Source: Chryseobacterium sp. MYb264
Lineage (GTDB): Bacteria > Bacteroidota > Bacteroidia > Flavobacteriales > Weeksellaceae
NCBI RefSeq assembly: GCF_035974275.1
Contig: NZ_CP142422.1
Span: 1,612,001-1,676,000 of the forward strand
Direction of reading: 5' to 3'
DNA length: 64,000 nucleotides
Positions within the stretch are counted from its first letter, which is position 1. Each line of letters opens with the position of its first letter. A model generated the notes under the pieces. The model ran no database searches, had not been told where the DNA came from, and saw only the letters and a list, made by a program, of their open reading frames with translations. Of this stretch, positions 18,135 to 26,710 are shown piece by piece. The position numbers and the translations under genes were made by a program.

Positions 18135-18398
18135 TTAGAACTGCTTCTCTAGTGAAGTATATTCAATTTTTTCGAAATAAGGAAATAAAGGCAACTTAGA
18201 AACTAACTCTTTTGCTTTTTCAATATCAACATGTTTTAAGATCAGAATTACCCCATCTTTGTCTTCCTTCATAAATAGATGTTCAATTACGTCCTCCTTC
18301 TTCCACTGTTCTACAGCAGCAAATTCCTTTGGTAATAACTCTTGTAGATTTTCGATTTTATTTGCAAAAACTACGATATTAACTAGTACCGTTTTCAT
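18135..18398 (-). CDS. Small ferredoxin-fold protein (YciI/muconolactone isomerase-like)
   Basis: An 87-residue protein with a beta-alpha-beta pattern (KTVLVNIVVFANK, a helix, GVILILKHVDIEKAKEL, then KLPLFPYFEKIEY) typical of dimeric alpha/beta-barrel proteins such as YciI and muconolactone isomerase. Such proteins often assist oxidoreductases or isomerise small ring compounds. The start is only 3 nt after the stop of the flavodoxin gene, so the two are translationally linked. The specific activity is not assignable. Confidence 0.6.
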   Translation of the reverse strand: MKTVLVNIVVFANKIENLQELLPKEFAAVEQWKKEDVIEHLFMKEDKDGVILILKHVDIEKAKELVSKLPLFPYFEKIEYTSLEKQF

Positions 18399-18401
18399 AA
18401 T

Positions 18402-18998
18402 TTAAGAATTTACCGGTTCTCTATCAACAAATTTTGTTTGGTTCGCAAAAAGAGCTACTCTTCTTCCAAGAACTTCCGCAGTACGTTTATCATCTTCATT
18501 TGGAGTAACTGAAGCATCTGCATTTAATGCCTGAGCCATAGCAACCATCCAGCTTCCAACGTGATTAAGACCGTTTTCTTGCTGAGGAAGTTCTCCCAAG
18601 CTTATCCAGATCATACCGTGCTGCATTGCAAAATGATTGAAGTATTGTAAGGTATGTAATTTATCTCCACTTAATGCCCCTGATACAGTAAAACCTGCAG
18701 CAAGTTTATTTCTCCAAGTTTGTCCGCCCCAAGCTTTTACTGTAGCATCAGCAAATGCTTTGAATTGTGATGATACTCCACCCATATATGTTGGACTTCC
18801 AAAAATGATGGCATCACTTTCATCTAAAATTTTTAAAACTTCTTCGTTATGATACTTCCCTTCAATAATGTCTTTACCGTCAATTGAGATTAAGTTTGTA
18901 ACTGTTCCTTCAACCGAATTTGTTCCTTTTTCTACTGATTCTGCAAGTTTTGCTGTATGACCAAAACCTGAAAAGTAAATAATTGATACTGTTGCCAT
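18402..18998 (-). CDS. Flavodoxin family NAD(P)H oxidoreductase (WrbA-like)
   Basis: A 198-residue flavoprotein with the FMN phosphate loop YFSGFGHTAKLAES, the isoalloxazine loop GSPTYMGGVSSQFKAF and the family segment RNKLAAGFTVSGALSGDK. WrbA-type enzymes reduce quinones by two electrons, avoiding semiquinone radicals. It lies between a quinone-reductase-like medium-chain dehydrogenase and a small YciI-like protein in one operon, which supports a role in quinone or electrophile detoxification. Confidence 0.83.
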   Translation of the reverse strand: MATVSIIYFSGFGHTAKLAESVEKGTNSVEGTVTNLISIDGKDIIEGKYHNEEVLKILDESDAIIFGSPTYMGGVSSQFKAFADATVKAWGGQTWRNKLAAGFTVSGALSGDKLHTLQYFNHFAMQHGMIWISLGELPQQENGLNHVGSWMVAMAQALNADASVTPNEDDKRTAEVLGRRVALFANQTKFVDREPVNS

Positions 18999-19023
18999 TT
19001 TTTACTTATTTATATTTAAATAT

Positions 19024-20025
19024 TTAATGATTAATTGATAAAACTATTTTTCCGAACTGGGAGCTTGAACTAAGTTTATCAAGAGCTGATTGTGCATCTT
19101 TCAAAGGCAGAACTTCATCTATAACCGGAATTAATTTGTGTTTATTGACCAAATCAAGCATTCCTATAAAATCAATGTCGCTACCCATACTAGTTCCTAA
19201 TATGTTAAGTTGTTTTAAATAAATTTTTTGAGGTAAAATTTGAGGAATTGGACCAGCAGTAGCTCCAAACAAAACAATGTTCGCTCCTGGATTAGCAATG
19301 TCAAAAAGTTTTTCAAAATCTTTTCCTGCTGCGGTATCAATAATGACATCAAATCCACCTGCTAATTCTAATAATTGCTTATCCCAATCATCTTCCTTGT
19401 ACATTACTCCTCCTGAAGCGCCTAAATCAATTGCTTTAGTGATTTTATCCTTATCTCCTGAAGTGAAATATACTTCCGTTCCAATAGCTAATGCAAATTG
19501 TAACATGAATTGAGCAACAGCACCACCTATACCTGTGATTAACACTTTTTGACCTTCACAAGCTTTACCTCTACTAATCAAAGCTCTATAACCTGTCAGA
19601 CCACTCAAAGGAATTGCTGCGGCTTGCTCAAAATTTAAATATAACGGTTTACTATAAATTGCAGAAGCTGGAACAACTACATATTCCGCATATGTTCCAT
19701 TATCTGGTAACCCTAGAATTCTGTATTCGGTGCTAGGGAAATTTTGATTATCGCCCCAATTGATGGCAGGATTAATAATAACTTCATCACCTATATGTAC
19801 ACCATCTACATTTTCTCCAATGATTTCAATAATTCCTGAACCGTCAGAACCTAAAACAATAGGATATTTAAGATTAACATAGCTACCTTTTGAAATAAGC
19901 AAATCTCTTCTATTTACTCCAGCTGCTTTTAACTTTACAACAACTTCACCTTCTCTTGGTTGAGGAATTGGTATTTCTACCAAATCGAGTTGATCACCAG
20001 GCCCTGTTGAATAAACTGCTTTCAT
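19024..20025 (-). CDS. Zinc-type/quinone oxidoreductase-like MDR dehydrogenase
   Basis: A 333-residue medium-chain dehydrogenase/reductase with a GroES-like N-terminal domain (GVNRRDLLISKGSY, VLGSDGSGIIEIIG) and a Rossmann domain (LITGIGGAVAQFMLQFA, DVIIDTAAG, VLFGATAG). The tail FGKIVLSI is typical of quinone oxidoreductase relatives. The structural zinc cysteine set is not evident. NADPH-dependent reduction of quinones or enals is likely but inferred. It heads an operon with the flavodoxin and YciI-like genes and lies downstream of an AraC gene on the same strand. Confidence 0.82.
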   Translation of the reverse strand: MKAVYSTGPGDQLDLVEIPIPQPREGEVVVKLKAAGVNRRDLLISKGSYVNLKYPIVLGSDGSGIIEIIGENVDGVHIGDEVIINPAINWGDNQNFPSTEYRILGLPDNGTYAEYVVVPASAIYSKPLYLNFEQAAAIPLSGLTGYRALISRGKACEGQKVLITGIGGAVAQFMLQFALAIGTEVYFTSGDKDKITKAIDLGASGGVMYKEDDWDKQLLELAGGFDVIIDTAAGKDFEKLFDIANPGANIVLFGATAGPIPQILPQKIYLKQLNILGTSMGSDIDFIGMLDLVNKHKLIPVIDEVLPLKDAQSALDKLSSSSQFGKIVLSINH

Positions 20026-20212
20026 ATGACTTTTTTATTAAGTTATTTGAACAATTTTTCTCCTTGAATAGCTTTTAAAGACAAATATTATCTACTATTT
20101 TATCGAGAAAAATTTACAGTACAAAATTAACCCGAAGAACAAACGGACAGTTAATAATACTCAAATGAATACTTAAGAAATTCAAAGAATATAAAAAAAG
20201 AGAAAAAGTAAG

Positions 20213-21091
20213 TTATGCTCGGTAAGAGCTTGGAGTAAGACCTGTGAAACGTTTGAAAAAATTATTGAAATAGGTAATATACTCAAATCCTAATGCGTAA
20301 GCTATTTCAGTAATACTCCAATTGCTATGTTTTAATAAAGCTTTCGCTTCTGTAATAATTCTTTCAGAAATATGAGCTGTGGTGGTTTTTCCTGTAACCG
20401 CTTTTACTGCGTGGTTGAGGTGATTGACATGTACACCTATTGTACTCGCGTAGTCAGTTGCAGTTTTAAGCTTCAATGACATTACTAGATCATCGATTGG
20501 GAATTGTTTTTCAAGAAGATCCAGAAACAGTGATGTTACCCTTGCAGAAGCATTTTTATGTTTTACAAAATTATCAGATGGTTGCAATTTTAATGCTTCA
20601 TGAATCAATAAATTGATATATGTTCTTATCAAATCATTTTTAAATACATAGTCGGTATTATACTCATCAATCATCTTTTTGAAAACATTTGCAGCAAATG
20701 ATACCTGATTGTCAGATAAATGAAACAGTGGCGTCCCTCCAAATTTGAACAATGGGGAATGTTGAAGGCTTTCAGAATTGTTGTTTGTTTTTAAAAATTC
20801 CTCAGTAAATAAGCATGCATATCCTGAGTATTCCTCTGAAACAATATTACAAGAATAAGGTATGTGCGACGTTGCAAAAAATAACGTGCTCCCGGTTGTT
20901 CCAGTTTTAATACCCCTATCTGCAAAATCTAGAGCGATTTCACCAGTAATGAGACTAATTTTATAGAAATCTTTTCTACTATACGCTTTAGTAGTATTAA
21001 GATTACTATCAATTTGATAGGCCGTAAAGTCTTTATTTCTCAAAGAGTCACTTTTAAGTTTAGTTTGTGATATTGTTTCTTTACTTTCCAT
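20213..21091 (-). CDS. AraC family transcriptional regulator
   Basis: A 292-residue regulator. The N-terminal half is a poorly conserved ligand domain (KISLITGEIALDFADRG, then ATSHIPYSCNIVSEEYSGYA). The C-terminal half has the AraC fold (TIGVHVNHLNHAVKAVTGKT, then ITEIAYALGFEYITYFNNFFKRF and GLTPSSYRA). It lies 187 nt upstream of the MDR-flavodoxin-YciI operon, its probable target. Its own promoter box sits just 4 nt before the ATG, which suggests a leaderless or nearly leaderless transcript. Confidence 0.84.
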   Translation of the reverse strand: MESKETISQTKLKSDSLRNKDFTAYQIDSNLNTTKAYSRKDFYKISLITGEIALDFADRGIKTGTTGSTLFFATSHIPYSCNIVSEEYSGYACLFTEEFLKTNNNSESLQHSPLFKFGGTPLFHLSDNQVSFAANVFKKMIDEYNTDYVFKNDLIRTYINLLIHEALKLQPSDNFVKHKNASARVTSLFLDLLEKQFPIDDLVMSLKLKTATDYASTIGVHVNHLNHAVKAVTGKTTTAHISERIITEAKALLKHSNWSITEIAYALGFEYITYFNNFFKRFTGLTPSSYRA

Positions 21092-21095
21092 ATTA

Positions 21096-21125
21096 CAAAT
21101 TTATAAAATTCAAATAATACTACAA
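21096..21125 (-). promoter_or_regulatory. Promoter of AraC gene, start-proximal
   Basis: On the minus strand TTG (21123-21125), a 19-nt spacer and TAAATTTG (21096-21103) match the Bacteroidota consensus. The ATG follows after 4 nt, so transcription would begin at or very near it. Confidence 0.5.
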
Positions 21126-21365
21126 TGTCAATTTGAATATACATTAGAGCTGTTAATTTATAATATTATGTTTTAAATGCAAGATTTCGGTAGTTTCAAT
21201 ATTGACTTAAAAAGAACCTAAAATCATCGCATTAAATTTTGGCAATAATATATTTTAAGGTACCAATTTAATTTCAATAGGCTTTTTATGAGAAGAAGAT
21301 ATTTTGATATATTTTTATTTATCAGAAAATTATCATAGATAGATAATTTTCTGATTTAATTTTTA

Positions 21366-21447
21366 TAACTTAAATACCAGATAATACCTTCAAAATATTA
21401 TCGATATCTGCTAATAAATGGTTTGGATAGAGCCCTGTCAAGTTCAC
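21366..21447 (+). repeat. Structured intergenic repeat, type A copy 3
   Basis: An 82-bp element matching copy A1 along its whole length with few differences. The outer stem is retained (AACTTAA with TCAAGTT, one G-T pair), and ACCA with TGGT remains of the inner stem. AAGTTCAC marks the end, before a different hairpin terminator. Confidence 0.7.
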
Positions 21448-21455
21448 AAACGCCC

Positions 21456-21493
21456 AAATGGCTCCAATTTAATCCAAATTGAGCCATTTTTTT
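21456..21493 (+). terminator. Hairpin terminator after repeat A3
   Basis: AAATGGCTCCAATTT pairs with AAATTGAGCCATTT, with a 6-nt loop and a T-run. Confidence 0.85.
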
Positions 21494-21597
21494 GTTTTTG
21501 ATTCCAGAATAATCCAGATTAATATTTGTTTAAAGCTGTAAAAAACTTATTCTAAAATTCTTGATATGGTAATTCATTAAAAAATATAGCTCATTAT

Positions 21598-21624
21598 TTG
21601 TCCATTCAAGGTTTACTATATTTG
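21598..21624 (+). promoter_or_regulatory. Putative promoter of small membrane operon
   Basis: TTG at 21598-21600 and TATATTTG at 21617-21624, spacer 16 nt, 16 nt before the ATG at 21641. Confidence 0.5.
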
Positions 21625-21640
21625 TCGAAAATTAACTTTT

Positions 21641-21781
21641 ATGAGTAATCAGAAATTGTTGGAAGAGGAAATAAAAAATGTTAATATCGAAACCAAAAAA
21701 GATGATGAGAAAGAAGGAAAGCTTCTTTTAAAAGTACTCCAAATTGTCATAGGTATTATTATGGCTGCTTTTCATATATGA
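21641..21781 (+). CDS. Small protein with C-terminal hydrophobic segment
   Basis: A 46-residue protein: a charged N-terminal helix (LLEEEIKNVNIETKKDDEKE) followed by a hydrophobic stretch (LLLKVLQIVIGIIMAAFHI) that could be one membrane helix. It is preceded by a good promoter match and overlaps the next gene by an ATGA junction, so the two are translationally coupled. No family was recognised. Confidence 0.55.
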   Translation: MSNQKLLEEEIKNVNIETKKDDEKEGKLLLKVLQIVIGIIMAAFHI

Positions 21782-22020
21782 TTTTTCTACAGAAGATTTC
21801 GGTCTGGTATTATTTAGGATTATTGGTTTGGCTCATCATTGTCTTCTTAAGAAGGTGTGGAATATACATTCCCGTAATTAACGACCATTTCACCGACCTA
21901 TACACTGTTCCAATGTATTGTTATACGATATATTTCCTAATGAATAATGTTTTTGGATATCAATGGAAACCGAATATCAAATTCGTTTTGACATCCACCA
22001 TATATACGGAAGTCATTTAA
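21778..22020 (+). pseudogene. Membrane protein truncated by insertion sequence
   Basis: About 77 native residues before the IS5-type element at 22009. It has two hydrophobic segments (WYYLGLLVWLIIVFL and MYCYTIYFLMNNVFG) and INDHFTDLYTVPMYCY, a pattern I associate with small uncharacterised membrane proteins of flavobacteria. The frame enters the element and stops at once. The sequence beyond the element is the type B repeat, not the rest of the protein, so the missing part was deleted or the gene had already ended. Confidence 0.5.
22006..22008. repeat. Target site duplication, left (IS5-type)
   Basis: ACG, repeated at 22924-22926. Confidence 0.6.
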
Positions 22021-22923
22021 ACTTTTTTGTGTTATAAAACTTTCTTAGTGCAATGACCATAAATGCTAGATAATTAAAAGATTTCCAACTAGATACAGTA
22101 GTATCAAACCTATTGAGCAATGATCTAAAGCTGTCTAACCAAGCATTTGTTCTTTCTATAGTATATCTTTGATGGTATAAAAGCTCATCAAAATAAATCT
22201 CGTCTGTATCTGAGCCATTACGCTTATTGAAAGCAATATTTGCTATGATATCTTTATTTTCACAATGCTTTCTGAAGTTTTGAGCATCAAACCCTGCATC
22301 AGCATTCATAAATAATCCCTTTACAGCAATATCTGCCTTTTCTAATGTTTGAGTGATCTGATCAAAATAGATTTCAATATGATACAGATCATTATGATTT
22401 CCTGCAATAGGGTCTGACATTGCTAAAGGAAGTCCCTGTCTATCTGTAAAATAAAGCGAAGTAGTGGTCTTTCTCTTTTTACGCCCTTGATAAGCGACCT
22501 CTTCTCCTCCCCGTAATGCTGATGTATGACTCCCGTCTAAATCTGCACTGGATAAATCTAATTTCGATTTATTTTTTGATAATAGCTTTATCCAGCAATC
22601 TTGCCAAATATTTTTTACACACCATTTACGAAAATGATAGAAAACACTTTGATAGGTCAAAACATTCTCTGCAAAAAGACTTTTTACAGGTAAATAAGCC
22701 CATTGAACCCCTGTTTTCAGTTTGTATAATATGCAATTTACTATTTCAGCAAGAGGGGCTTTGGGAAAAAATCCTCGTTTTGGCTTAGGAAGATTAGGTA
22801 CTATTTCATTTTCTATTATATCTTTGTCTAGTACTTGGTACATCATCGGCTTGATTTGTTTTTTATGTTTCGCAACACAAAAATAAACAAGCCGTTTTTT
22901 ATATTAAAAGTTTAAATGACTTC
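22009..22923 (-). mobile_element. IS5-type insertion sequence, 915 bp
   Basis: Both ends carry the inverted repeat GAAGTCATTTAAACTTTT (18 bp perfect). ACG is duplicated on either side. One transposase gene fills the element. It truncates a small membrane protein gene and abuts repeat copy B1. Confidence 0.88.
22013..22846 (-). CDS. IS5-type transposase
   Basis: A 277-residue DDE transposase of the IS427/IS1031-like kind. The N-terminal DUF4096-like part reads LPKPKRGFFPKAPLAEIVNC, then GVQWAYLPV and VFYHFRKW. Likely catalytic residues are D104 (ADLDGSHTSALRGG), D183 (MNADAGFDAQNF) and E231 (YTIERTNAWLDSFR). It is full length without frameshift, so it is probably functional. The stop codon lies within the terminal inverted repeat. 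Confidence 0.9.
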   Translation of the reverse strand: MMYQVLDKDIIENEIVPNLPKPKRGFFPKAPLAEIVNCILYKLKTGVQWAYLPVKSLFAENVLTYQSVFYHFRKWCVKNIWQDCWIKLLSKNKSKLDLSSADLDGSHTSALRGGEEVAYQGRKKRKTTTSLYFTDRQGLPLAMSDPIAGNHNDLYHIEIYFDQITQTLEKADIAVKGLFMNADAGFDAQNFRKHCENKDIIANIAFNKRNGSDTDEIYFDELLYHQRYTIERTNAWLDSFRSLLNRFDTTVSSWKSFNYLAFMVIALRKFYNTKKFK

Positions 22924-22926
22924 ACG

Positions 22927-23156
22927 AATTAAATATTCTTCTTAAAATCTTTATGAAAAGAGAGAAACCAATCGAAGTAAAATGAAGTCATACGATTCCA
23001 ATTTCGAACGTTTCAAATATTTAAAATCATATTGCAAAAAAAACACAACTATAGAAAACTAAACTCTAAATTAGGAATTGTTAAATCCTTTCTAATTTGG
23101 CTCAAACGAATTAAATCATCGACAAAAGAGTTTGAATAGACGCTCGTCAAGTTCAC
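22927..23156 (+). repeat. Structured intergenic repeat, type B copy 1
   Basis: A 230-bp noncoding element sharing long runs with 26420-26648. The 3' end GAGTTTGAATAGACGCTCGT then CAAGTTCAC parallels the 3' end of type A copies. CTCAAAC and GTTTGA can pair around an AATTAAATCATCGAC loop. A distinct hairpin terminator follows. Its left edge coincides with the end of the IS5-type element. Confidence 0.65.
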
Positions 23157-23167
23157 AAACAGCCAAA

Positions 23168-23203
23168 TGGTGCCAACTGAAGACAGCTGGCGCTATTTTT
23201 TTA
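23168..23203 (+). terminator. Hairpin terminator after repeat B1
   Basis: TGGTGCCAACTG pairs with CAGCTGGCGCTA around AAGA, with a T-run. One mismatch and two G-T pairs. Confidence 0.75.
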
Positions 23204-23561
23204 TTTATAATATCAGTTTAAACCAGAAAATTTCTTAAGATCTTAATGTTATTAAATGTATCAAAAGTTAAAATAGACTTATTAGAATTTGTAAGGATGA
23301 TTATGATTACATTAATTTAATTGTTGAGTAACATAAATTCTAATAAAAACTATTGGAAACCTTAAAACAAGAACAAAAAACACTTACATTTGGTAATACA
23401 GAAAACAGAGATTATTCCATTAAAGAATAGCTGACAGTTTTTAGTAACCGTACATCCAAACTGTCAGATCAAGTAGTGGCTATTACACATAAATTAATAT
23501 CTTTGTGTATCCTCAAGATCTAACGATAGGATAAGTAGTTTGCAGGAATTGTTTTATAAGA
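23204..23561. other. Spacer with a putative promoter
   Basis: No gene is seen. TATCTTTG at 23498-23505 fits the -7 consensus about 56 nt before the next start codon, without a clear -33 partner. A 26-codon TTG-started frame near 23353 is too short to support. Confidence 0.45.
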
Positions 23562-24698
23562 ATGGAAAACTTCACTTTTAAAGAAATAGCCGCTTTTATA
23601 GGAATTTTTCTTGTACTTGTACTTACATTGTTTTTATTAACTGTAAAAACTAAGAACAAACTTTCAAACGGTCTGTTAGCGTTCTTTCTTTTTACAAATG
23701 CACTCGACGCTATCAAGTTTTTACAACACGGATTTCCTGTTAATTATATTAATCTCGAGGCTTTTCGCTGGAGTACTAACTATGTGGTTTCAGCATCATT
23801 TTATCTTTATGTATTGTCTGTTTGCTATACCAATTTTAGGTTAAAACCGAAACATTTAATACATCTTATTTCGTTTTTGGCGTTCAATGCGTTTATGATG
23901 TGGGGAATTTATTTTAGTGATAGACCTGCGAAAATAAAATTCATCAACGGTATGAACGATATGCCGCTATTGCAATTTTTCCTCTTTCTTTTTGAAGCGT
24001 TATTTCAAGCCTATTTTATTGCCTCATTTTTGGCAATTAGAAAGGCTAAAAAAGTATATCTCGAGAATTACACAAACTCCAATATTTCAGCACTCAATGC
24101 CCTTTACAAAATAACAATTCTCTATTACGTTTTGCATTTTATTGTCCTGATAAGATGGTTGGTTACGTATATTTTTGGTATTGGTGAGATTCGAGCGTGG
24201 ATTGTAACTATTGATGGATTAGCATTTTTGTTTTGTACGTGTTGGTATCTTTTTGTTGCGTTAAATAATCCCGAGTTTTTCCGAGGTGTGAATTCTGAAT
24301 TGAAACCGATTAAAGAAGTCGTTTCCGAAGAAAAGTCCGCTCCGGAAATCGATGAAGAAAAGAATACGCAAATTGATTCTTTAAAAGAATTTATGATTAA
24401 AAATGAACCTTATCTAGATTCTTCCTTAACGATTCAGAATTTGGCAGAGCAAGTAGCAATGCCCGTGAAAGAATTATCCGCTTTGATTAATTTGTATATG
24501 AACAAACATTTTTTTGATTTCATTAATGAATATAGAATCGAAAAAGCCAAAGAAATTTTGAAAGATCCATCCAAAAAAGAACTCACTATTTTAGAAATTC
24601 TTTATGAAGTGGGTTTCAATTCCAAATCTTCATTCAGTACCTCATTTAAAAAGTATACAGGAACAACGCCTACAGATTTCAGAAAAAACGCAAAATAG
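23562..24698 (+). CDS. Membrane-anchored AraC-type regulator
   Basis: A 378-residue protein with about seven transmembrane segments in residues 1-240 (IAAFIGIFLVLVLTLFLLTV at the start), an acidic linker (EEKSAPEIDEEKNTQ), and an AraC DNA-binding domain (LAEQVAMPVKELSALINLYM, then ILYEVGFNSKSSFSTSFKKYT and GTTPTDFRK). The layout matches the protein at 3133-4224. It lies 99 nt upstream of a serine hydrolase gene, a recurrent arrangement in flavobacteria that suggests it controls that gene. Confidence 0.82.
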   Translation: MENFTFKEIAAFIGIFLVLVLTLFLLTVKTKNKLSNGLLAFFLFTNALDAIKFLQHGFPVNYINLEAFRWSTNYVVSASFYLYVLSVCYTNFRLKPKHLIHLISFLAFNAFMMWGIYFSDRPAKIKFINGMNDMPLLQFFLFLFEALFQAYFIASFLAIRKAKKVYLENYTNSNISALNALYKITILYYVLHFIVLIRWLVTYIFGIGEIRAWIVTIDGLAFLFCTCWYLFVALNNPEFFRGVNSELKPIKEVVSEEKSAPEIDEEKNTQIDSLKEFMIKNEPYLDSSLTIQNLAEQVAMPVKELSALINLYMNKHFFDFINEYRIEKAKEILKDPSKKELTILEILYEVGFNSKSSFSTSFKKYTGTTPTDFRKNAK

Positions 24699-24797
24699 TT
24701 CGTTTTTTTCTTACAAATGCGTTCGACTATTTTTAATCGGTCGCGTAGTATAGGTTTTAAAAGCATATTTGCTAAAATTTTAAAAAATCTAATTACA

Positions 24798-26198
24798 ATG
24801 AGAAAATTAATTTTCTTACTATCATTAAGTATTTTATTCATCAATTTTCTTTCAGCTCAAAAGCCGATTGAACAAAAAACAGAAATCAATCGAATTAATG
24901 AACTAATGACCAAATCCTACGAAAGAGGTTTGTTCAACGGAAATGTTTTGGTCGCTAAAAAAGGAAAAATCATCTATCAAAAATCATTGGGTTTTACCGA
25001 CGAAACGAAAAAAATACCGTTAACGAAGAATTCAATTTTAAATTTTGGGTCTATTGCAAAACAGTTTAATGCAGTTGCCATTATGATGTTGGTGGAGCGT
25101 GGCCAGCTAAATCTTGATGATCCCATTTCTAAATACAATTTGGACCTGCCAAAATGGTCAGAAAAGGTAACGACAAGACATTTGATTAATTACGTCAGCG
25201 GAATTCCCAGACTAGAGAATGGATTAATAGTTCCGAAAAATGATGATGAGGCCTGGAAGATTTTGAAAAAAACAGACACTTTGTTGTTTGAGCCCGGAAA
25301 AGGATACCGATACGATAATGGCAATGTGTTTTTGCAAAGAAGAATTATTGAAAAGATAACAGGAATGACTTTTCAGGATTTTGTTACTAAGAATATAATC
25401 AAACCTTTGAAAATGACCAATTCTGTTTTTGACGCAAAATCGGATTACAAAAATCGAACATCTTGTTATGATATGAACAATGTAAGATGTCCAGAATTAG
25501 AATTTATCAGCGGTTGGCTTTGGTTAGATATTAATGATATGTACAAATGGATTGAAGCGATGAATCACAATCTTTTAATTTCCAGAAAATCCTTTGAAAC
25601 ATTATTGAATAATCCATACGCAAAAGAAGAAGGCGGATCGCTTGGCCGATATTACGAAGAGGATGAATTACAACGCCACAACGGCATTTCGTATAAATTC
25701 GAAACCATTCTATTAAATGATATGAAAAATGACATCATTGTAATCCTGGCATCCAATAACCTCAATAAAGTGTATAGTTTAGGGCATACAATCCGTGACA
25801 TCATGCTTGGAAAAGCTTATGAAATTCCCAAAAAATCGGTTTCTCAAGTCTTAAGAAAAGAAGCTTTTACTGATCTAAATAAAGCGATTGAAACGTACCA
25901 TTTACTCAAAAAAACTTCTGGAAAAGAATATAGTTTTGATAATCCAAGCGAACTAAATTCATTAGGTTATGAATTGCTAAGAGCTGGCAAAATAAACGAG
26001 TCCATTGAAATCTTTAAATTGGTTGTAAAAGAATTTCCAAAAAACCCCAATGTTATAGATAGTTTGGGTGAAGCGTATTATACCAATAAGCAATATGATT
26101 TGGCCATAGATTGTTATAAAAAAGCAATTGAATTAGGAGGAACCCAAGGTAATGCGGAAAAAATGATTGACAAAATAGTAAAAGAAATAGGTAAGTAA
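24798..26198 (+). CDS. Serine beta-lactamase-like hydrolase with TPR tail
   Basis: About 466 residues. Residues 1-21 are a signal peptide ending SAQ. The class C/esterase-type hydrolase domain has S85-x-x-K (FGSIAKQF), a Tyr-x-Asn motif in GYRYDNGN and an His-x-Gly in RHNGISY. Residues from about 370 form tetratricopeptide-like helices (GYELLRAGKINESIEIFKL, then DSLGEAYYTNKQYDLAIDCY). An ATG at 24717 is also in frame, but the chosen start exposes the signal peptide. The enzyme is periplasmic; the substrate could be a D-peptide, ester or beta-lactam, and resistance cannot be inferred. Confidence 0.82.
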   Translation: MRKLIFLLSLSILFINFLSAQKPIEQKTEINRINELMTKSYERGLFNGNVLVAKKGKIIYQKSLGFTDETKKIPLTKNSILNFGSIAKQFNAVAIMMLVERGQLNLDDPISKYNLDLPKWSEKVTTRHLINYVSGIPRLENGLIVPKNDDEAWKILKKTDTLLFEPGKGYRYDNGNVFLQRRIIEKITGMTFQDFVTKNIIKPLKMTNSVFDAKSDYKNRTSCYDMNNVRCPELEFISGWLWLDINDMYKWIEAMNHNLLISRKSFETLLNNPYAKEEGGSLGRYYEEDELQRHNGISYKFETILLNDMKNDIIVILASNNLNKVYSLGHTIRDIMLGKAYEIPKKSVSQVLRKEAFTDLNKAIETYHLLKKTSGKEYSFDNPSELNSLGYELLRAGKINESIEIFKLVVKEFPKNPNVIDSLGEAYYTNKQYDLAIDCYKKAIELGGTQGNAEKMIDKIVKEIGK

Positions 26199-26419
26199 AA
26201 TTTTCAAATCAAGTTTTAAATAAAAAATCCTTTATTAGCGGGAGGAAACAATATACTTTAATAAACTAAAATATATCTCTATATAAATTGTCATATTCGC
26301 GTTCAAACTAAATGTTTTATTAAATTCTTACTAAACACATCTTTTCGAACATATTAGATAATCGAATGAAACAATATGCTTTAATGTACGAAGTTTCATC
26401 TTTATATTAACTACATGCA

Positions 26420-26648
26420 AATTAAATATTCTTCCTAAAATCTTTATAAAAAGAAAGGAGCCAATCTAAGTAAAATAAAATCAATTTATTCTCACTTAGA
26501 TTGTTTCAAATATTTAAAATCATCTTGCAAAAAATCACAACTATAAAAAACTAAATTCTAAATTAGGAATTGCTAAATCCTTTTTGATTTGGCTCAAACG
26601 AATTAAATCATCGACAAAAGAGTTTGAATAGACGCTCGTCAAGGTCAC
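26420..26648 (+). repeat. Structured intergenic repeat, type B copy 2
   Basis: Shares most of its length with 22927-23156, including TTTCAAATATTTAAAATCAT and the full 3' block ending CGCTCGTCAAG. It ends GGTCAC instead of GTTCAC. A different hairpin terminator follows. With copy B1 it brackets the regulator-hydrolase pair. Confidence 0.65.
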
Positions 26649-26656
26649 TAAATTCT

Positions 26657-26710
26657 AAAAGAGAATTTTGTAAAATATTGACAAACAATTAATTACAAAT
26701 TCTCTTTTTT
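26657..26710 (+). terminator. Hairpin terminator after repeat B2
   Basis: AAAAGAGAATTTTGTAA pairs with TTACAAATTCTCTTTT across a 19-nt loop, ending in seven T residues. Confidence 0.75.

Larger units (their letters stand above)
21104..21640. other. Gene-free stretch with repeat copy A3
   Basis: An AT-rich spacer between two diverging transcripts. It contains the type A repeat at 21366-21447, its terminator, and the promoter of the small downstream gene. No protein frame is visible otherwise. Confidence 0.55.

Noticed and set aside
22927..23156. Type B repeat as a decayed coding gene
   Set aside because: All frames I read contain frequent stops, and similarity between the two copies is not biased to codon third positions as far as I can see.
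24798..26198. Calling the serine hydrolase a beta-lactamase resistance gene
   Set aside because: The motifs fit the broad class C/esterase family, and the TPR tail is typical of non-resistance hydrolases; substrate cannot be inferred.
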